Below, one piece after another: positions 5,204-5,478 of a DNA stretch of 5,478 nucleotides. Origin of the DNA: Lachnospiraceae bacterium (lineage in GTDB: Bacteria > Bacillota > Clostridia > Lachnospirales > Lachnospiraceae); contig JAFVAA010000656.1 of assembly GCA_017476305.1 (NCBI GenBank), forward strand, positions 1 through 5,478, read 5' to 3'. Under the pieces are notes generated by a model. It was not told the origin of the DNA and did not search any database. It saw only the letters and a list, made by a program, of their open reading frames with translations. Position numbers and translations under genes: made by a program. How positions within the stretch are numbered: the first letter of the stretch is position 1; each line of letters begins with the position of its first letter.

Positions 5204-5478
5204 ATGATTCAAGCAAGTAACGTAACATTACGTTTGGGAAAAAAGGCACTTTTCGAAGATGTCAATATTAAGTTCACAGAGGGGAACTGCTATGGTCTGA
5301 TCGGTGCCAATGGTGCCGGGAAATCCACCTTTTTAAAGATTCTGACCGGAGAAATCGAACCGACAAAGGGCGAGATAAGCATTACGCCGGGACAGCGTCT
5401 TTCCTTTTTAAAACAGGATCACTTCCAGTACGACAGTTACTCTGTCCTCGATACTGTAATCATGGGAAATGAACATCT
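5204..5478 (+). CDS. ABC-F family ATPase (YbiT/YkpA-like), N-terminus only
   Basis: The first 91 codons of an ABC-F protein, cut by the right edge. It opens MIQASNVTLRLGKKALFEDV and shows Walker A GANGAGKST (34-42, Lys40) and Q-loop Gln71 in LSFLKQDHF. ABC-F proteins have two ATPase domains and no membrane segments; they act at the ribosomal E site in translation or antibiotic resistance. The start and the VLDTVIMGNEH segment resemble the YbiT/YkpA housekeeping branch more than the resistance branch, but the discriminating linker and second domain lie outside the window. AGGAGG (5192-5197) lies 6 nt before the ATG, which fixes the start. It is divergent from the GlgX-like gene; a regulated leader is plausible because a palindrome lies in the 5' untranslated region and another in the first codons. 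Confidence 0.93.
   Translation, partial: MIQASNVTLRLGKKALFEDVNIKFTEGNCYGLIGANGAGKSTFLKILTGEIEPTKGEISITPGQRLSFLKQDHFQYDSYSVLDTVIMGNEH
5219..5234. repeat. Palindrome AACGTAA-CA-TTACGTT within the ABC-F start
   Basis: Perfect 7-bp arms with a 2-bp centre, covering codons 6-11 of the ABC-F gene. As DNA it resembles an operator; as RNA the loop is too tight for the full stem. It may be chance within coding sequence. Confidence 0.35.

Overview
The window looks like chromosomal DNA of a low-to-moderate GC Firmicute, most likely a gut Lachnospiraceae (Blautia/Ruminococcus/Dorea type). This rests on strong AGGAGG ribosome binding sites, A/T-rich intergenic regions with sigma-A-like promoters, and protein sequences that resemble families I know from that group: a heterodimeric ABC exporter half with an LDDSTSAVD Walker B, a DUF5721-like protein, a GlgX-like protein and a YbiT/YkpA-type ABC-F protein. 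I ran no search, so the taxon is an inference. I see no mobile element, tRNA, rRNA or CRISPR array.

Layout, left to right. (1) Positions 1-2206, minus strand: a two-gene unit. A small DUF5721-like protein (1727-2206) is followed, after 34 nt or with overlapping ends depending on the start, by an ABC exporter half-transporter (start 1692, C-terminus cut by the left edge). Its nucleotide-binding domain has degenerate catalytic residues, so a canonical partner gene is expected just beyond the left edge. (2) Positions 2207-2553: a palindrome-rich intergenic region with a 43-bp dyad, a 16-bp dyad and a perfect 15-bp-arm hairpin. (3) Positions 2554-2760, plus strand: a 68-residue cysteine-containing small protein with an excellent ribosome binding site. 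Just beyond it a near-consensus promoter (2839-2811, minus) points back across it in antisense, with a palindrome over its -10 box. (4) Positions 2859-2905: a bidirectional terminator. (5) Positions 2904-4853, minus strand: a 649-residue GlgX/isoamylase-like GH13 protein in which all three catalytic carboxylates are replaced by asparagine. (6) Positions 4854-5203: a divergent promoter region with back-to-back promoter candidates and a leader of about 210 nt for the GlgX-like gene. (7) Positions 5204 to the right edge, plus strand: the N-terminus of an ABC-F ATPase.

The genes do not form one pathway. The exporter and DUF5721-like gene may be co-transcribed; the GlgX-like and ABC-F genes are divergent and share only an intergenic region. 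The most notable object is the GlgX-like protein, which I read as a pseudoenzyme that keeps the carbohydrate-binding architecture of glycogen debranching enzymes but not their chemistry.
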